Positions 32,109-40,858 of a DNA stretch of 40,858 nucleotides are shown here, one piece after another. The notes beneath the pieces were generated by a model. That model had not been told where the DNA came from. It was given only the letters and a program-made list of their open reading frames with translations, and ran no database searches. The position numbers and the translations under genes were made by a program. This DNA is from Bacteroidota bacterium (GTDB taxonomy: Bacteria; Bacteroidota; Bacteroidia; Chitinophagales; Saprospiraceae). The first letter of the stretch is position 1, and each line of letters starts with the position of its first letter. The stretch covers positions 1 through 40,858 of the forward strand of contig JAKQJD010000085.1 in NCBI GenBank assembly GCA_029561355.1, written 5' to 3'.

Positions 32109-33404
32109 ATGGTAGGACTATTGGATATCAACAGTTTCTACGTGTCGTGCGAACGGCTGTTCGCGCCCGGACTGAACGGCCGGCCGGTGGTAGTACTCTC
32201 GAACAATGACGGGTTCGTGATATCGCGGTCGAACGAAGCGAAAGCGCTCGGTATCCGTATGGGCGCTGCGGTGTTCGAGATCAGGGACCTCGTTCGAAAG
32301 GAAGGTGTAAAAGTTTTTTCGAGCAATTACCCTTTGTACGGCGACCTGTCGGCCCGGGTGATGAATACGATCAGGCGCTACGCACCGGCGACGGAAGTGT
32401 ACAGCATCGACGAGGCGTTCATGGATTTTTCGGGTATGCAGTGGTTCGACCTGCAAAAACTTGCCCTGAAGATCCGGAAAGCCGTGCTGAGGGAACAAGG
32501 CCTGCCCTGTTGCATAGGTGTAAGTGAAACCAAGGTGCTGGCCAAACTCGCCAACCGGCTCGCCAAGAAGGACCTGCAGGGGCCCGGCGTGCGCCTGCTT
32601 CCGAGCGCCACGTGCGCGCTGGATCTGGACCGCGTGCCGGTTGGAGACATCTGGGGCATCGGCGGCCGGTACGCGGCCTTTCTGGAAAGCCACGGGATCA
32701 AAACCGCTTACGAATTTACCCAGGTGCCCGGCCCATGGGTTCGGAAGCACCTGACTGTCGTCGGGCTCCGGATTCAGATGGAACTACAGGGCATTCCCTG
32801 TATTCCGTTCGAATCCGTTCCCGAGCAAAAGCAAACCACCGGTTCTTCGCGCACGTTCAAAATCTGCCTGACCACGCAAACCGAATTGAGCGAGGCCCTG
32901 GCCGATTTCGCGGCGCGCGCCGGCGAGAAAATCCGCAAGCAAAACAGCGCGGCGTCGATTCTGACGGCTTCCATCGAAACGGACCATTTCCGGAAGGATC
33001 AGCCGCAGTACGGCCGGTCGTTTTCGGTGTCGTTTACTACGCCGACGAATTCAACGATTCTGCTGGCAAAGGCAAGCCGGTACGCTCTGGAAAGGATTTT
33101 CAGGGACGGATACCCGTACAAGCGGGCTTCGGTGATGCTGTCGGGGCTGGTGCCGCAGGAAAGTGTTTTGCCCACGCTTTTTGACGGGACGGATCACGAC
33201 AAGCACCGGCGTTTGATGCTGGCCATGGATGCGGTGAACGGCCGCTTCGGGAGAAATGCCGTGCGGACGGCCGGGCAGACGGCGGGCGGGGTGGCGAAGT
33301 TGACGCATCAGGGAGCGCTGTCGGCGGGGTTTACGACGCGGTGGGGGGAGGTGCTACAGGTGAAGACACACTGTTGCAGCGTTATTTTTTCCAGACATTA
33401 TTGA
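32109..33404 (+). CDS. umuC: DNA polymerase V catalytic subunit UmuC (Y-family)
   Basis: 431 residues. Family hallmarks: LLDINSFYVSCERLFAP (first catalytic Asp), VVVLSNNDGFVISRSNEAK, and YSIDEAFMDF (Asp-Glu pair near 98-100). The fingers and little-finger regions follow, with LPVGDIWGIGGRYAAFL (helix-hairpin-helix). The protein ends TTRWGEVLQVKTHCCSVIFSRHY, about 15 residues past where most UmuC proteins stop. With UmuD' it carries out error-prone bypass during DNA damage. It is coupled to umuD by a TGA-C-ATG junction. Confidence 0.95.
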   Translation: MVGLLDINSFYVSCERLFAPGLNGRPVVVLSNNDGFVISRSNEAKALGIRMGAAVFEIRDLVRKEGVKVFSSNYPLYGDLSARVMNTIRRYAPATEVYSIDEAFMDFSGMQWFDLQKLALKIRKAVLREQGLPCCIGVSETKVLAKLANRLAKKDLQGPGVRLLPSATCALDLDRVPVGDIWGIGGRYAAFLESHGIKTAYEFTQVPGPWVRKHLTVVGLRIQMELQGIPCIPFESVPEQKQTTGSSRTFKICLTTQTELSEALADFAARAGEKIRKQNSAASILTASIETDHFRKDQPQYGRSFSVSFTTPTNSTILLAKASRYALERIFRDGYPYKRASVMLSGLVPQESVLPTLFDGTDHDKHRRLMLAMDAVNGRFGRNAVRTAGQTAGGVAKLTHQGALSAGFTTRWGEVLQVKTHCCSVIFSRHY

Positions 33405-33511
33405 CAAATTTCAGTTTGCTGATTGAAATAGTAACGCCGGCTCCGTTTTCGTCACCATTGCTATCTTCATTTTGTACATCCGGGTTGCAGGCCGGTCAGG
33501 ATAAAAAATCT

Positions 33512-34789
33512 TCAATGAAAAACCGCATGTTGCAATACATACGCTCCCGCTCCAGCCAGATACCCCAATACTGCCCAACCCATAATACGCCTCAAATACC
33601 AGAAGAAGTCGATTTTTTCCATGCCCATCGCCGCTACTCCCGCTGCCGATCCGATAATCAGGGCACTGCCGCCTGTACCGGCGCAATAGGCCAGGAATTC
33701 CCAAAAGTAGTGATCGGTCGGATATTGCTCCAGGCTATACATGCCCTGTGCAGCGGCTACCAAAGGCACGTTATCCACGATAGCCGACAGGAAGCCGATA
33801 ATGATACCGATAGCAGTGATATTACCTACGGTTCTGTCGAGCCATTCCGCTACAATTGTAAGTACACCTGCACTTTGTAAAGCGGAAATAGCAACCAGTA
33901 TGCCCAGAAAAAACAAAATGCTCGGCGTATCAATTTTCCGCAAGGCGTGATTTACAGACAATACGCCCTTTTCCGCTTCATCCTTCCCACTGTGCAGCAT
34001 TTCCGTTACCATCCATAAAATACCCACGCAAAGCAACATACCCATGAATGGTGGCAAATGTGTAACGGTCTTGAACACCGGCACAAATAACAATGCGCCA
34101 ATACCGAACCCAAATACCAGGTTCTTATCTGACGTCCGCGTGGCGGGCAGGATTCTTTCAGGCGCTACCGGCGTGCCGATCTTGCCTTTCAGGCGCAAAC
34201 TCAACAAGGCCAGCGGGACAATCAGACAAACAATACTTGGAAGCAGCAGCATTTTCACAATATTCAAAGCCGAAATCTGTCCGCCTATCCACAGCATCGT
34301 CGTGGTGACGTCGCCCAATGGCGACCACGCTCCACCGGCATTGGCGGCGACCACTACCATACCGGCAAAAAGCAGGCGGTCTTCCCGGTCGTCGATCAGT
34401 TTCCGCAGGAGAGACACCATGACAATGGTTGTGGTGAGGTTGTCCAGCACGGCAGACAGGAAAAATGTAATCCAGCAGATCAGCCACAACAGGCGCCGTT
34501 TGTCGGTTGTACGAATCCGTTCCGTGATCAGGTCGAACCCGTCGTGCGCATCGATCAGTTCAACAATGACCATCGCGCCCAGCAGAAAAAACAGAATACC
34601 GCTTATTTCGCCTAAATGTGTCTCCAGATCATGTAATGCCGTTTCGTGTTCGGGAACAGTCAGTATCCATACAGTCCAGCACAACACACCGGCGACCAGC
34701 GCGCTGGCGGCTTTATTGATGTGGATAGAATGTTCCAGGGTAATGGCCAGGTAGCCGACGATGAAAATCAGGATAATGAGCCAGATCAT
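33512..34789 (-). CDS. nhaD: NhaD-type sodium/proton antiporter
   Basis: 425 residues with about twelve membrane helices. Characteristic NhaD segments: LGAMVIVELIDAHDGFDLI (about 70-88), FFLSAVLDNLTTTIVMVSLLRKL (about 108-130) and ANAGGAWSPLGDVTTTMLWI (about 150-170), in which the acidic residues within helices are the ion-binding candidates. It exchanges cytoplasmic Na+ for protons and supports salt and alkaline tolerance. It fits a salt-exposed lifestyle together with the sucrose synthesis gene 4 kb away. The gene is divergent from the TPR protein gene. Confidence 0.92.
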   Translation of the reverse strand: MIWLIILIFIVGYLAITLEHSIHINKAASALVAGVLCWTVWILTVPEHETALHDLETHLGEISGILFFLLGAMVIVELIDAHDGFDLITERIRTTDKRRLLWLICWITFFLSAVLDNLTTTIVMVSLLRKLIDDREDRLLFAGMVVVAANAGGAWSPLGDVTTTMLWIGGQISALNIVKMLLLPSIVCLIVPLALLSLRLKGKIGTPVAPERILPATRTSDKNLVFGFGIGALLFVPVFKTVTHLPPFMGMLLCVGILWMVTEMLHSGKDEAEKGVLSVNHALRKIDTPSILFFLGILVAISALQSAGVLTIVAEWLDRTVGNITAIGIIIGFLSAIVDNVPLVAAAQGMYSLEQYPTDHYFWEFLAYCAGTGGSALIIGSAAGVAAMGMEKIDFFWYLRRIMGWAVLGYLAGAGAYVLQHAVFH

Positions 34790-34890
34790 AACAGAGAATT
34801 AGGTGAAGAAAAATCGAACACGCTCGTAACAATACTTATTACAAAGTTTGCTTCCCTTGCAACAGCTACTTTCAAAGGTATGTTCGCTCT

Positions 34891-34918
34891 AAGTCAGCAA
34901 AATGCATTTTGCTGACTT
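34891..34918. promoter_or_regulatory. 28-bp perfect palindrome in the nhaD/TPR divergent region
   Basis: The sequence is self-complementary over all 28 bases with no loop, centred on ATGCAT. It lies 102 bp from the nhaD start and 82 bp from the TPR start. A dimeric repressor site is the simplest reading. A smaller hairpin (TTCGTC/GACGAA) follows at 34959-34976. Confidence 0.5.
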
Positions 34919-34999
34919 TCGTCAGGTTTTCACTCCCTGGTCATCCCGATCTTTGTAGTTCGTCGACTCAGACGAATTTTCAGAACCTAAATTTTCGAT

Positions 35000-36631
35000 A
35001 TGTTTATAGGAAAGATGATCGGACTCGCTTCGATACTGATATTTTCGGGCTTTGTGCTGAATGCCCAACAACATGATGCATTCTTTACAGCCCTGTATAC
35101 GGAGCAATGGGAAAAAGCGGTCACCATTCAGGAAAAGGTAGTCAAAACTGCTCCCAACGAATGGTTGAACCGGATGTATCTGGCAGATGCTTATAATGCT
35201 GCAAGTCGGCCGCTCGACGCCAGATCGACTTTACTGGAGGCTGCCCGGTACAATGATAAAACCGCCTATACCTACATACTTGAAGGGCGGATCGCAATGA
35301 CGGAAGACCGTATGGAAGACGCCATTGCGTTGTTTGCCAAAGCCGCTAAAAGCGGCCGGAAAGATGCCGTAGTGCATCGCCTGATCGGCGAATCCTGGCT
35401 GTATGGCAGGCACCGTGATCTTAACCGGGTCGAAGATGCCCTGTTGGAAGCGCGGAAGCGTGATGCGAACGATTTCCAGACGCAAATGGATCTGGGATAT
35501 TACTACCTGGTTGCGACGAAAGGAGGGGAAGCACTGACATATTTCGACCAGGCACAGGCTATTCTTCCGAAGAGCCCACTGCCCGCGCTGATATCTGCAT
35601 TCACGTATAAGAGTGCTCAACTCCCCGAAAAACAACTGGAATTTCTGGACAAGGCGCTGGCTTTAAATCCGACTCTTGAAGAAGCGATCCGGCAAAAAGC
35701 GGAGTTGTTTTACTACAATAAGCGGGACTATAACCAGGCTGCCGCTACGTATGCACGTTTGCTGGAAATCAATCCGAATACGGCCATCGAAGATAAAATG
35801 GCGTACGTGAACAGTCTCTTTCTGACTAAAAAATACGATGAAACCATCACCTGGGTAGAAAAGATCATCAGCGAAGATGGAAGTCGCAACTATCTGCGTC
35901 GCCTGGCAGCATATTCCAAATATGAAACCGGCGACTACGCTACCGGAAAATCGATCCTGGACGACTACTTTACCCGTGTCGACAGTTCGAAGATCATTCC
36001 GGAAGACTACGAATATTACGCCCGTTTCCTGCAACAGGACAAGCAGGATTCTCTGGCTTCCGTCTATTACGAAAAAGCAGTTCAACTGGACCCCACACGC
36101 TGGGAGTTGTATGCTGATATCGGTGCAATGCGGTACAAAAACGCAGATTACCAGGGCGCAATAGAAGCGTATGATAAACGGCTGGATTCCCTGGAGACGC
36201 GAACAGCCCTCGATTATTATCAATTGGGCGTGGCACTTTATATGCTGCGGGATTCGGGCGCTTACGAACGCGCTGCCGAACAGTTCGTCAAGGTAAGTGA
36301 AATCGTGCCTGATAAAACGACCGGCTGGTTGATGCTGGCGAAAACTTTATCCAAACTGGAGCCCGATGTGGAGAAAAATCCGGAAAACACTGCTGCATTC
36401 GGACGGGCCAGGGATGCGTTCGAGCACTTTGTCGCTATTGCGGAGTTAAAGCCGGACGAGTATAAAAAAGACCTGATCGCTGCTTACGAATACCTGGCTT
36501 ATTACCATCTTCTGAACAAATCTCCTGAAACGGTGACCTTGTTTCAGCAGAAACTGCTCGAACTCGATCCTGAAAATCAGATAGCAGGCGATTTGGAAGA
36601 CTGGTTAAAATCAGCGCCGGAAGAGGATTAA
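35000..36631 (+). CDS. Exported tetratricopeptide-repeat protein
   Basis: 543 residues; signal peptide about 1-22 (IGLASILIFSGFVLNAQ), with a second possible ATG at codon 6. The mature protein is a nearly continuous series of TPR-like helix pairs, for example YFDQAQAILPKSPLPALISAF, FLDKALALNPTLEEAIRQKAELFY, YARLLEINPNT, YYEKAVQLDPTRWELYADIG and FQQKLLELDPENQ. It should be a periplasmic or surface scaffold. The architecture is seen in many Bacteroidota envelope proteins, some linked to gliding or secretion, but no specific partner is shown here. The gene ends 8 bp from the converging Crp/Fnr gene. Confidence 0.85.
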   Translation: MFIGKMIGLASILIFSGFVLNAQQHDAFFTALYTEQWEKAVTIQEKVVKTAPNEWLNRMYLADAYNAASRPLDARSTLLEAARYNDKTAYTYILEGRIAMTEDRMEDAIALFAKAAKSGRKDAVVHRLIGESWLYGRHRDLNRVEDALLEARKRDANDFQTQMDLGYYYLVATKGGEALTYFDQAQAILPKSPLPALISAFTYKSAQLPEKQLEFLDKALALNPTLEEAIRQKAELFYYNKRDYNQAAATYARLLEINPNTAIEDKMAYVNSLFLTKKYDETITWVEKIISEDGSRNYLRRLAAYSKYETGDYATGKSILDDYFTRVDSSKIIPEDYEYYARFLQQDKQDSLASVYYEKAVQLDPTRWELYADIGAMRYKNADYQGAIEAYDKRLDSLETRTALDYYQLGVALYMLRDSGAYERAAEQFVKVSEIVPDKTTGWLMLAKTLSKLEPDVEKNPENTAAFGRARDAFEHFVAIAELKPDEYKKDLIAAYEYLAYYHLLNKSPETVTLFQQKLLELDPENQIAGDLEDWLKSAPEED

Positions 36632-36639
36632 TGCTGAAA

Positions 36640-37362
36640 TCACAAAATGCCCTGAAATCCGGAATCTATACCCGGCGAGAGCCCCGCCTTTTCCCACAAA
36701 ACAGCGGGTTTTTCCAGGATAATTTTCCGGCCTTTCACGGTAATCGCTCCGGATTCCTTCAAGACTTTCAACTGTCGGATAAGGCTTTCCGGAGCGGTAC
36801 CGATATACGCGGCCAGGTTCTCTCTTGTAAAATTGAGTACCCCGGTGGCGTGTGGAAGTTCCCTGAATTTTTCGTCGAGGACCAGCAGTGCGAGCGCCAC
36901 CCGTTCACTGACCGGTTTCTGCGCAAATACACTCATTTTATTGACGAACAGACGGAATTCGTGCCCTAAATAATAAAAAAATGCGGCATTCATTTCGGGC
37001 GATTCGCGCAGGTGATGTTCGAAATACCGGCGTGGAATACAGTCGACCATACAATCTTCGATGGTTTCCACGTATACCGGACTGTTTTCATCGCATACGA
37101 TAGACCGGTATCCGAAAAATTCGTCTTTCCCCAAAAAATAAATGATCAGTTCCGATCCGTTCTTGTCGATGATAAACACTTTCAGGCGGCCTTTACGAAT
37201 AATATACAAACCTCTCGGATGGCTGCCTTCACTGTAAATGATTGTTTTTTTGGCATAGGCTTGCGATATGCTGACCGCATTCAATGCATCCCACACCGCA
37301 GGCGGCAGGATTTCCCAGAATGGCTGGGGTTTAAAAAAGAAGTTGCGGAGTTCGGATGGCAT
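36640..37362 (-). CDS. Crp/Fnr-family transcription regulator
   Basis: 240 residues. A cyclic-nucleotide-binding-like beta-roll (about 25-140; YSEGSHPRGLYIIRKGRLKVFIIDKNGSELIIYFLGKDEFFGY) is followed by a dimer helix and a winged helix-turn-helix (about 175-225; FTRENLAAYIGTAPESLIRQLKVLKESGAI), the pattern E...R of which is typical for DNA reading. No cysteine cluster for an iron-sulfur centre is apparent, so Fnr-type oxygen sensing is unlikely. It ends next to the TPR gene and starts 50 bp from the end of the GH32-like gene. It may control either, but nothing in the sequence proves it. Confidence 0.9.
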   Translation of the reverse strand: MPSELRNFFFKPQPFWEILPPAVWDALNAVSISQAYAKKTIIYSEGSHPRGLYIIRKGRLKVFIIDKNGSELIIYFLGKDEFFGYRSIVCDENSPVYVETIEDCMVDCIPRRYFEHHLRESPEMNAAFFYYLGHEFRLFVNKMSVFAQKPVSERVALALLVLDEKFRELPHATGVLNFTRENLAAYIGTAPESLIRQLKVLKESGAITVKGRKIILEKPAVLWEKAGLSPGIDSGFQGIL

Positions 37363-37414
37363 CTTTTATTGCGTCGGCGCGGTAACAGATTTTTGAGTGG
37401 AATAAGGGCTAAAA

Positions 37415-38893
37415 TCAGAGGGGTAATTTCTGCGAATCTTCCTGGCTGGCATATTCTCCGGGCGGATCGGGCAGTGTTTTCACGACAGAATGCTGTAATG
37501 AAATAACCGAAGAAGCGGAATACAAGCCCATCCCTGAACCGGAGAACGTGTAATCTATCAGCGTAAGTTTTACCGTGCCGTCAATCGACAACTCGATATA
37601 ATTGCCGTAGCGGATCAGTTTGAACCAGATGGAATGGTTCTGGGGGATGCCGAACGTGGCGGTCTGGATATTGTAAAAAATAAAATTTTCCCGGCTGTTC
37701 AAAGGATTGAACCCCCACGTACGGATATTGGCGATACCGGTGGAAAGGTCGAAAGAAATAAAGTAACCGTTTCCTTCCGGGTCTATGTCGGTCACCAATC
37801 CGAGTTTTCCAAGTCCTTCCACTGTCAGCATGCCTTCCCAGATAAAACTGGCCGAGGGTTTTTCAAAACAAAAAATCTCGTAGCCGCTTCTGGTTCCGCA
37901 GGTCCATTTGTCCGGCGCTATGTGACACGATGCCGTCGGATTGCCGAATACGCTTGTCAAGGTGCCCATTTGCTCCTGCCGGAGCGTTTGTTTGACCATT
38001 TGTTCCCAGCGGTAATAACTTTTCAGCAACAGCCTTCCCGCCTCGTCGGTCACCAGTTCTTTCGGCGGCGGCAGTACCCGCAGTGTATTCACATTTCCGT
38101 GGGCATAAAAAAAGTGATAGACGAGCAGGTGCTGCCCGTCCTGTGCCGTACGGGCGGCATAATTTCCCTGTGGCAACAGCACATCGGCATCGAAAGACTG
38201 GTATTCTCCAAGAAAATCCGATGCCACCCAATACCGCACTTTTATGTCTTCCCGGATAGAGCCCAGCAAATAAAACCGCCCGTTCAACTCGAACAGGCAC
38301 GGACATTCGATGTCGTCGTAGGCCATCGGGTACAGCAGCGGCGGCATAAGTTCGTAAGCGTGTTCGGTTAATTTAACAAGCCCGACGCAACCTCTCCTGG
38401 AAATGGGCCCGGTCGTCGTACGGGTAGCGATCAGAAGATATACGTCCCCGCCGTATTCGAACCGGAACGGGTCGCGAAAACTCAGCCAGGTTCTCGGATT
38501 GGTTTTACTGGTTTCATAATAAATCCCCTTGGGCTCGATGGGGAAAATGTTTTTCGGGTTTTTCGTCCAGTCTGTCAGGTTCGTCGATTCGGCAAAACCT
38601 ACCCTGGAAATCACACCCCGGTCTTTTCGTTGCAGGCCGGTATAGTACATTTCGAACTTGTCGTCCACTTCGCATACATGCATGGTCCAGAGCATATCGT
38701 CGTCCCATTCGCCGGGATGCCCGACGAACAAAGCGTTGTTCACTCTTTTCCATGAAATGCCGTCCCTGGATACGGCATGGGCGATATAATCATGATTGGG
38801 AATAATCAAATGATACAAATGATACACCCCTTTGTGAATAATGACGGTGATATCGCCGATTTCCCAATCACTGAATCCTGATCCTGAATACAT
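37415..38893 (-). CDS. GH32-like (invertase/levanase-type) five-bladed glycosidase
   Basis: 492 residues from the ATG at 38891-38893; a TTG three codons upstream is less likely. No signal peptide, so cytoplasmic. The GH32 pattern is seen: an opening strand with GDITVIIHKGVYHLYHL, SFRDPFRFEYGG (RDP motif, transition-state Asp) and DDIECPCLFELNGRFYLLGS (EC motif, acid/base Glu), followed by a C-terminal beta-sandwich (about 310-480). The usual NDPNG nucleophile motif is replaced by SDWEIGDIT, with D14 or D9 as candidates. It may cleave sucrose or fructans, or sucrose phosphate. It is divergent from the sucrose-phosphate synthase gene, which supports a role in sucrose turnover. Confidence 0.78.
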   Translation of the reverse strand: MYSGSGFSDWEIGDITVIIHKGVYHLYHLIIPNHDYIAHAVSRDGISWKRVNNALFVGHPGEWDDDMLWTMHVCEVDDKFEMYYTGLQRKDRGVISRVGFAESTNLTDWTKNPKNIFPIEPKGIYYETSKTNPRTWLSFRDPFRFEYGGDVYLLIATRTTTGPISRRGCVGLVKLTEHAYELMPPLLYPMAYDDIECPCLFELNGRFYLLGSIREDIKVRYWVASDFLGEYQSFDADVLLPQGNYAARTAQDGQHLLVYHFFYAHGNVNTLRVLPPPKELVTDEAGRLLLKSYYRWEQMVKQTLRQEQMGTLTSVFGNPTASCHIAPDKWTCGTRSGYEIFCFEKPSASFIWEGMLTVEGLGKLGLVTDIDPEGNGYFISFDLSTGIANIRTWGFNPLNSRENFIFYNIQTATFGIPQNHSIWFKLIRYGNYIELSIDGTVKLTLIDYTFSGSGMGLYSASSVISLQHSVVKTLPDPPGEYASQEDSQKLPL

Positions 38894-38979
38894 AATAGTC
38901 AAATTAAAACACCGGCGGTGAATGCACGCGCCGAATCAACTCTTTCTTCCTAAACAGAACCGTTTTTCCATTATTTTGT

Positions 38980-38987
38980 TAATTTTG
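38980..38987 (+). promoter_or_regulatory. Candidate -7 box for the sucrose-phosphate synthase gene
   Basis: TAATTTTG is an exact TAnnTTTG match, 144 nt upstream of the start codon, in the 238-bp divergent region shared with the GH32-like gene. The upstream region is T-rich but lacks a clear TTTG at the right distance. Confidence 0.4.
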
Positions 38988-39131
38988 TTTGCCCGGCGTC
39001 CTCCTGAACGCCCTGCGCTGCCAGGTTGGTGCATATGCCTCCACGCGCATGGATCTTGTTATCCACATGATTTTTTCCAAATTTTAGTAATGCACGGCCT
39101 CCCGCTGCGTGGGGTCAAAAAACGCATTTAT

Positions 39132-40858
39132 ATGAAAAAAGGTTATTACATTCAATTATTTAGCCCACACGGGCTTATACGATTCAAAGACCCCGAAATT
39201 GGCAGAGACAGGGATACGGGCGGACAGGTAAAGTATGTCCTGGAATTGCTCGAATCCCTTTCCATGCACCCTGAGGTGCGGAAAGTGGATCTTTTTACCC
39301 GCAGAATAGTCGACAAACGCGTTTCCGTTTCCTACGAAAAAGAAGTCGAGGTGGTGAATGAAAAAGCGCGGATCATCCGTGTGCAGTGTGGCGGACAGGT
39401 GTATCGCTCGAAAGAAACACTGTGGGATTTTCTGGAAGAATTCGTTGACAAAACCATTCGTTTTATTGACCAGGAAGACGACTTTCCGGACGTGGTTCAC
39501 GGCCATTACGCCGATGGAAACTACCTGGCAGAGCAGATGAGCGAGATATACGGGGCACTGTTTCTGGCCACCGGTCATTCGCTCGGCAGAAATAAAAAGA
39601 ATATGCTGCTGCGGGAAGGTATGACGCCCGAACAGATCAATGAGACGTTCAACATGGATCGGCGCATCGAAGTGGAAGAACGTGTATTAAAAAGTGCCGA
39701 TATGTTTATCGTGAGCACGGACTATATCATTGGCACACAATATGCGCAGTATGAAAATATCGGAGATGCCAAATTCAAGGTGATCCCGCCGGGCGTAAAC
39801 GCGAAGGTTTTTTACCCGTTTTACCGCCTGGATATGCCTTCGTTTCACATGTCCATCGAGCAGGAACAGGCTTTTTACCGCGTGAATTCCGATATAGAAC
39901 GATTCCTGTTCAACCCCCAGAAACCCCTGATTCTTTCCATCGGCCGGGCCGATAAACGGAAAAATTTCGAAACCATCATTCAGTCTTACGGGCAGGATAA
40001 GGAGTTGCAGGCGATGGCCAACCTGGCAATATTCGCCGGGGTGCGGAAAGACATCAGCCAGATGCCCGCCGACGAAAAAGACATATTGACCAACCTGCTG
40101 TTGCTGCTGGACAAATATGATCTGTACGGGAAAATGGCCATCCCGAAGAAAAATGACCCGCAACTGGAAGTGCCCGAAATTTACCGGCTCGCAGCGAGGA
40201 AAAAAGGGGTGTTCGTGAATGCGACACCGGGTGAAAACTTCGGTCTGACGATTGTGGAAGCCTCTGCCTGCGGTCTGCCGGTCATCGCTTCGCCTACAGG
40301 GGGGCCGAAGGAAATACTCGAACAGTGCAACAACGGCTTGCTGGTGAATGTGGATGACCCGCAAGCCATCGCCGAAGCGCTCAAGAAGATCATTGCAGAT
40401 CAGGCGCTGTGGGAAAAGTATTCCGCCAACGGCATCATGTCCTCGAATCAGTTGTACTCCTGGAGTACGTTCGCCGATGAGTATATAAATACGATTAATG
40501 ATCTGGCCGGTCAAAATAATGACCATACAAACCGCCCGGCACATAAAACCGCTTACGGAAAGAAACTTGCCAACGCCGAATTGTTTGTCATAGCAGACGT
40601 GGACGGGACCCTTATAAACGGCGACGATGCGGAAGGACTAAAAGAATTTACGGAATGGATCAAAGAAAGCCGGGGGCGGGTAGCGTTCGGAGTGGCCAGC
40701 GGCAGAAACCGGTTCATGACACAAGCGGTTTTTGATCAGCATGATCTTCCAAAACCCGATATCCTGATCTGTTCCGCCGGGTCCGAAATTTACTACACCG
40801 AACAATTTATCCCCGATAAAGGATGGGAAAGCCATATCGACCGGCAGTGGAAAAGGAA
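39132..40858 (+). CDS. Bifunctional sucrose-phosphate synthase/phosphatase, C-terminus beyond window
   Basis: 575 residues are visible. The N-terminal GT4 glycosyltransferase shows the sucrose-synthase/SPS elements DRDTGGQVKYVLELL (26-40), DVVHGHYADGNYLAEQM, TGHSLGRNK and the donor-site ENFGLTIVEASACGLPV (about 368-384). After a linker, a HAD-type sucrose-phosphate phosphatase domain begins with VIADVDGTL (about 485-493) with both catalytic Asp residues intact. The enzyme joins UDP-glucose and fructose-6-phosphate to sucrose-6-phosphate and probably removes the phosphate itself. Sucrose is a compatible solute. The gene is divergent from the GH32-like gene. Confidence 0.92.
   Translation, partial: MKKGYYIQLFSPHGLIRFKDPEIGRDRDTGGQVKYVLELLESLSMHPEVRKVDLFTRRIVDKRVSVSYEKEVEVVNEKARIIRVQCGGQVYRSKETLWDFLEEFVDKTIRFIDQEDDFPDVVHGHYADGNYLAEQMSEIYGALFLATGHSLGRNKKNMLLREGMTPEQINETFNMDRRIEVEERVLKSADMFIVSTDYIIGTQYAQYENIGDAKFKVIPPGVNAKVFYPFYRLDMPSFHMSIEQEQAFYRVNSDIERFLFNPQKPLILSIGRADKRKNFETIIQSYGQDKELQAMANLAIFAGVRKDISQMPADEKDILTNLLLLLDKYDLYGKMAIPKKNDPQLEVPEIYRLAARKKGVFVNATPGENFGLTIVEASACGLPVIASPTGGPKEILEQCNNGLLVNVDDPQAIAEALKKIIADQALWEKYSANGIMSSNQLYSWSTFADEYINTINDLAGQNNDHTNRPAHKTAYGKKLANAELFVIADVDGTLINGDDAEGLKEFTEWIKESRGRVAFGVASGRNRFMTQAVFDQHDLPKPDILICSAGSEIYYTEQFIPDKGWESHIDRQWKR

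Overview
The window comes from a member of the Bacteroidota, probably of the Saprospiria/Chitinophagia type. The evidence is a type IX secretion/gliding gene pair (PorP/SprF family and an OmpA/TPR/propeller PorE-like protein), CHU_C-type Ig-like repeats in a giant surface protein, start codons without Shine-Dalgarno sequences, promoter boxes of the Bacteroidota form TAnnTTTG with an upstream TTTG, and a probable amino-acid-lipid operon. The genus cannot be fixed from sequence alone.

Layout. 1-1.34 kb: truncated GH18 glycosidase (minus), a palindromic element, a 105-bp near-perfect palindrome and a small membrane protein (plus). 1.47-10.16 kb: a run of minus-strand genes: PorE-like, PorP/SprF-like, a family-9 glycosyltransferase, a two-TM K+ channel with RCK domain, a lipoprotein alpha-amylase, a small anchored protein, and a beta-phosphoglucomutase homologue whose nucleophile Asp is Asn. 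Several of these genes are followed directly by arrays of 7-8 nt repeats, most of them folded back as an inverted pair. 10.3-22.7 kb: a pentapeptide-repeat membrane protein (plus) tail-to-tail with a small membrane protein (minus), a displaced copy of the pentapeptide gene's 3' end, and a 10.3-kb Rhs/YD-repeat gene with a seven-bladed FG-GAP head, Ig-like repeats and an AT-rich, toxin-like tip.

23.0-28.8 kb (minus): a three-gene unit (ATP-grasp ligase, OlsB/GlsB-like N-acyltransferase, PlsC-like O-acyltransferase), which I read as aminolipid synthesis and possibly dipeptide-lipid synthesis; a LysE-type exporter; a small Bacteroidota-specific protein; and a PAP2-like membrane protein coupled to DNA polymerase IV. 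28.95 kb: tRNA-Arg(CCG) with a clear promoter and terminator. 29.1-33.4 kb: two small genes, a beta-lactamase-family serine hydrolase with TPRs, and a umuDC operon (a second Y-family polymerase within 5 kb). 33.5-40.86 kb: NhaD antiporter, a secreted TPR protein, a Crp/Fnr regulator, a GH32-like glycosidase, and, divergent from it, a bifunctional sucrose-phosphate synthase/phosphatase cut by the window end.

How the genes fit together. The amylase and pgmB suggest alpha-glucan/maltose use. The sucrose synthase and GH32-like protein suggest sucrose made as a compatible solute and turned over, which fits a nearby Na+/H+ antiporter. The PorP/PorE pair belongs to the outer-membrane and secretion machinery. 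The most interesting parts are the non-coding repeats in the first 9 kb and at 25.8 kb, the ATP-grasp/acyltransferase operon, and the Rhs locus with its neighbours.
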